5,620 bases of DNA from Pseudomonadota bacterium. Lineage in GTDB: Bacteria > Desulfobacterota > BSN033 > G020346125. Both the position numbers and the translations under genes were made by a program. Where the stretch lies: assembly GCA_030673585.1 (NCBI GenBank), contig DAOVIU010000109.1:1-5620 (forward strand), read 5' to 3'. Within the stretch, counting starts at the first letter, position 1, and each line of letters begins with the position of its first letter. The notes below the pieces were generated by a model, which saw nothing but the letters and a program-made list of their open reading frames with translations, did no database searches and was not told the origin of the DNA. This document shows positions 5,368-5,620 of this stretch, one piece after another.

Positions 5368-5620
5368 ATGGACATCGGGGAATTCGAATTTCCAGAAGGA
5401 CCTTACTACGAGAAGAACCACTTTTGGGCCAGGGTTGAAGGCGATCTCGTAGTCATGAGGATGAACGATTATGCCCAGAAGATGGCCGGGGATATTGTCT
5501 ACGTGGGTCTCCCCCCTGAGTGGAAAAAACTCACCCAGGGGAAGAGCGTTACCAAGCTGGAGTCGGGGAAGTGGCTGGGGAAGGTATTTGCCGTGGTGAG
5601 CGGTGAATTGGTGGAGGTGA
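5368..5620 (+). CDS. gcvH: Glycine-cleavage H-protein family lipoyl carrier, N-terminal part, cut by right edge
   Basis: 84 codons visible of a protein family usually about 125-150 residues long. H-proteins carry a lipoyl arm on one lysine that shuttles aminomethyl groups in glycine cleavage; relatives serve as lipoate carriers in other systems (for example LbpA of the sHdr sulfur pathway). Seen: FPEGPYYEKNHFWARVEGD (8-26), the usual opening, MNDYAQKMAGDIVYVGLP (32-49), and KLESGKWLGKV (63-73) followed by VVSGELVEV. Lys68 is the expected lipoylation site, matching the ESVKA of standard GcvH but with Gly before and Trp after the lysine. The frame is open well upstream (an ATG at 5188), but resemblance to the family starts at 5368 and a promoter covers the extra part. 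No strong ribosome site is seen. It is transcribed away from the other genes. Whether it serves glycine cleavage or another lipoate-dependent system cannot be settled here. Confidence 0.85.
   Translation, partial: MDIGEFEFPEGPYYEKNHFWARVEGDLVVMRMNDYAQKMAGDIVYVGLPPEWKKLTQGKSVTKLESGKWLGKVFAVVSGELVEV

Overview
The window reads as a bacterial segment from an anaerobic or C1-metabolising organism. The gene content (a corrinoid methyl-carrier protein, a trace of a uroporphyrinogen-decarboxylase-type methyltransferase, a ferredoxin-like protein, an H-protein homologue and a Tat-exported solute-binding protein) would fit a Desulfobacterota-like or similar lineage. That placement is inference from gene families; there is no taxonomic marker here.

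Layout: everything from 5148 down to 1 is on the minus strand, and one gene at the right edge runs outward on the plus strand. In minus-strand order: (i) 5148-3829, a Tat-signal periplasmic solute-binding protein with a near-consensus sigma70 promoter at 5230-5258; (ii) 3841-3680, the orphaned C-terminal end of a UROD-family methyltransferase, with no start and with almost all of the gene missing; (iii) 3651-3013, an intact corrinoid protein, the usual partner of such a methyltransferase; (iv) 3012-2760, an intercistronic gap with a possible 15-codon leader ORF; (v) 2759-1503, the ATP-grasp (beta) subunit of a succinyl-CoA synthetase-family acid-CoA ligase; (vi) 1498-1211, a 95-residue FixX-like ferredoxin; (vii) 1195-299, the alpha subunit of the ligase with its phospho-histidine; (viii) 258-1, the start of a CitE/HpcH-type CoA-ester lyase (malyl-CoA lyase family) that runs off the left edge. 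On the plus strand, a second near-consensus promoter at 5300-5327 drives an H-protein (lipoyl carrier) gene from 5368 that runs off the right edge.

How the genes may work together: the beta-ferredoxin-alpha-lyase genes are tightly packed (4, 15 and 40 bases apart) and look like one operon. A CoA ligase acting on a dicarboxylic or hydroxy acid, followed by a CoA-ester lyase, is the logic of malate thiokinase plus malyl-CoA lyase (malate to malyl-CoA to acetyl-CoA plus glyoxylate), or of related methylmalate or citramalate routes. The ligase is divergent enough that the substrate cannot be fixed from sequence. The ferredoxin placed between the two ligase subunits is the most unusual architectural point. 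The corrinoid/methyltransferase module next to it appears damaged: the methyltransferase survives only as about 40 C-terminal codons, so the corrinoid protein must work with enzymes encoded elsewhere or has lost its original job.

No tRNA, rRNA, CRISPR array, insertion sequence or convincing intrinsic terminator was seen. No stretch longer than 300 bases is without a gene.
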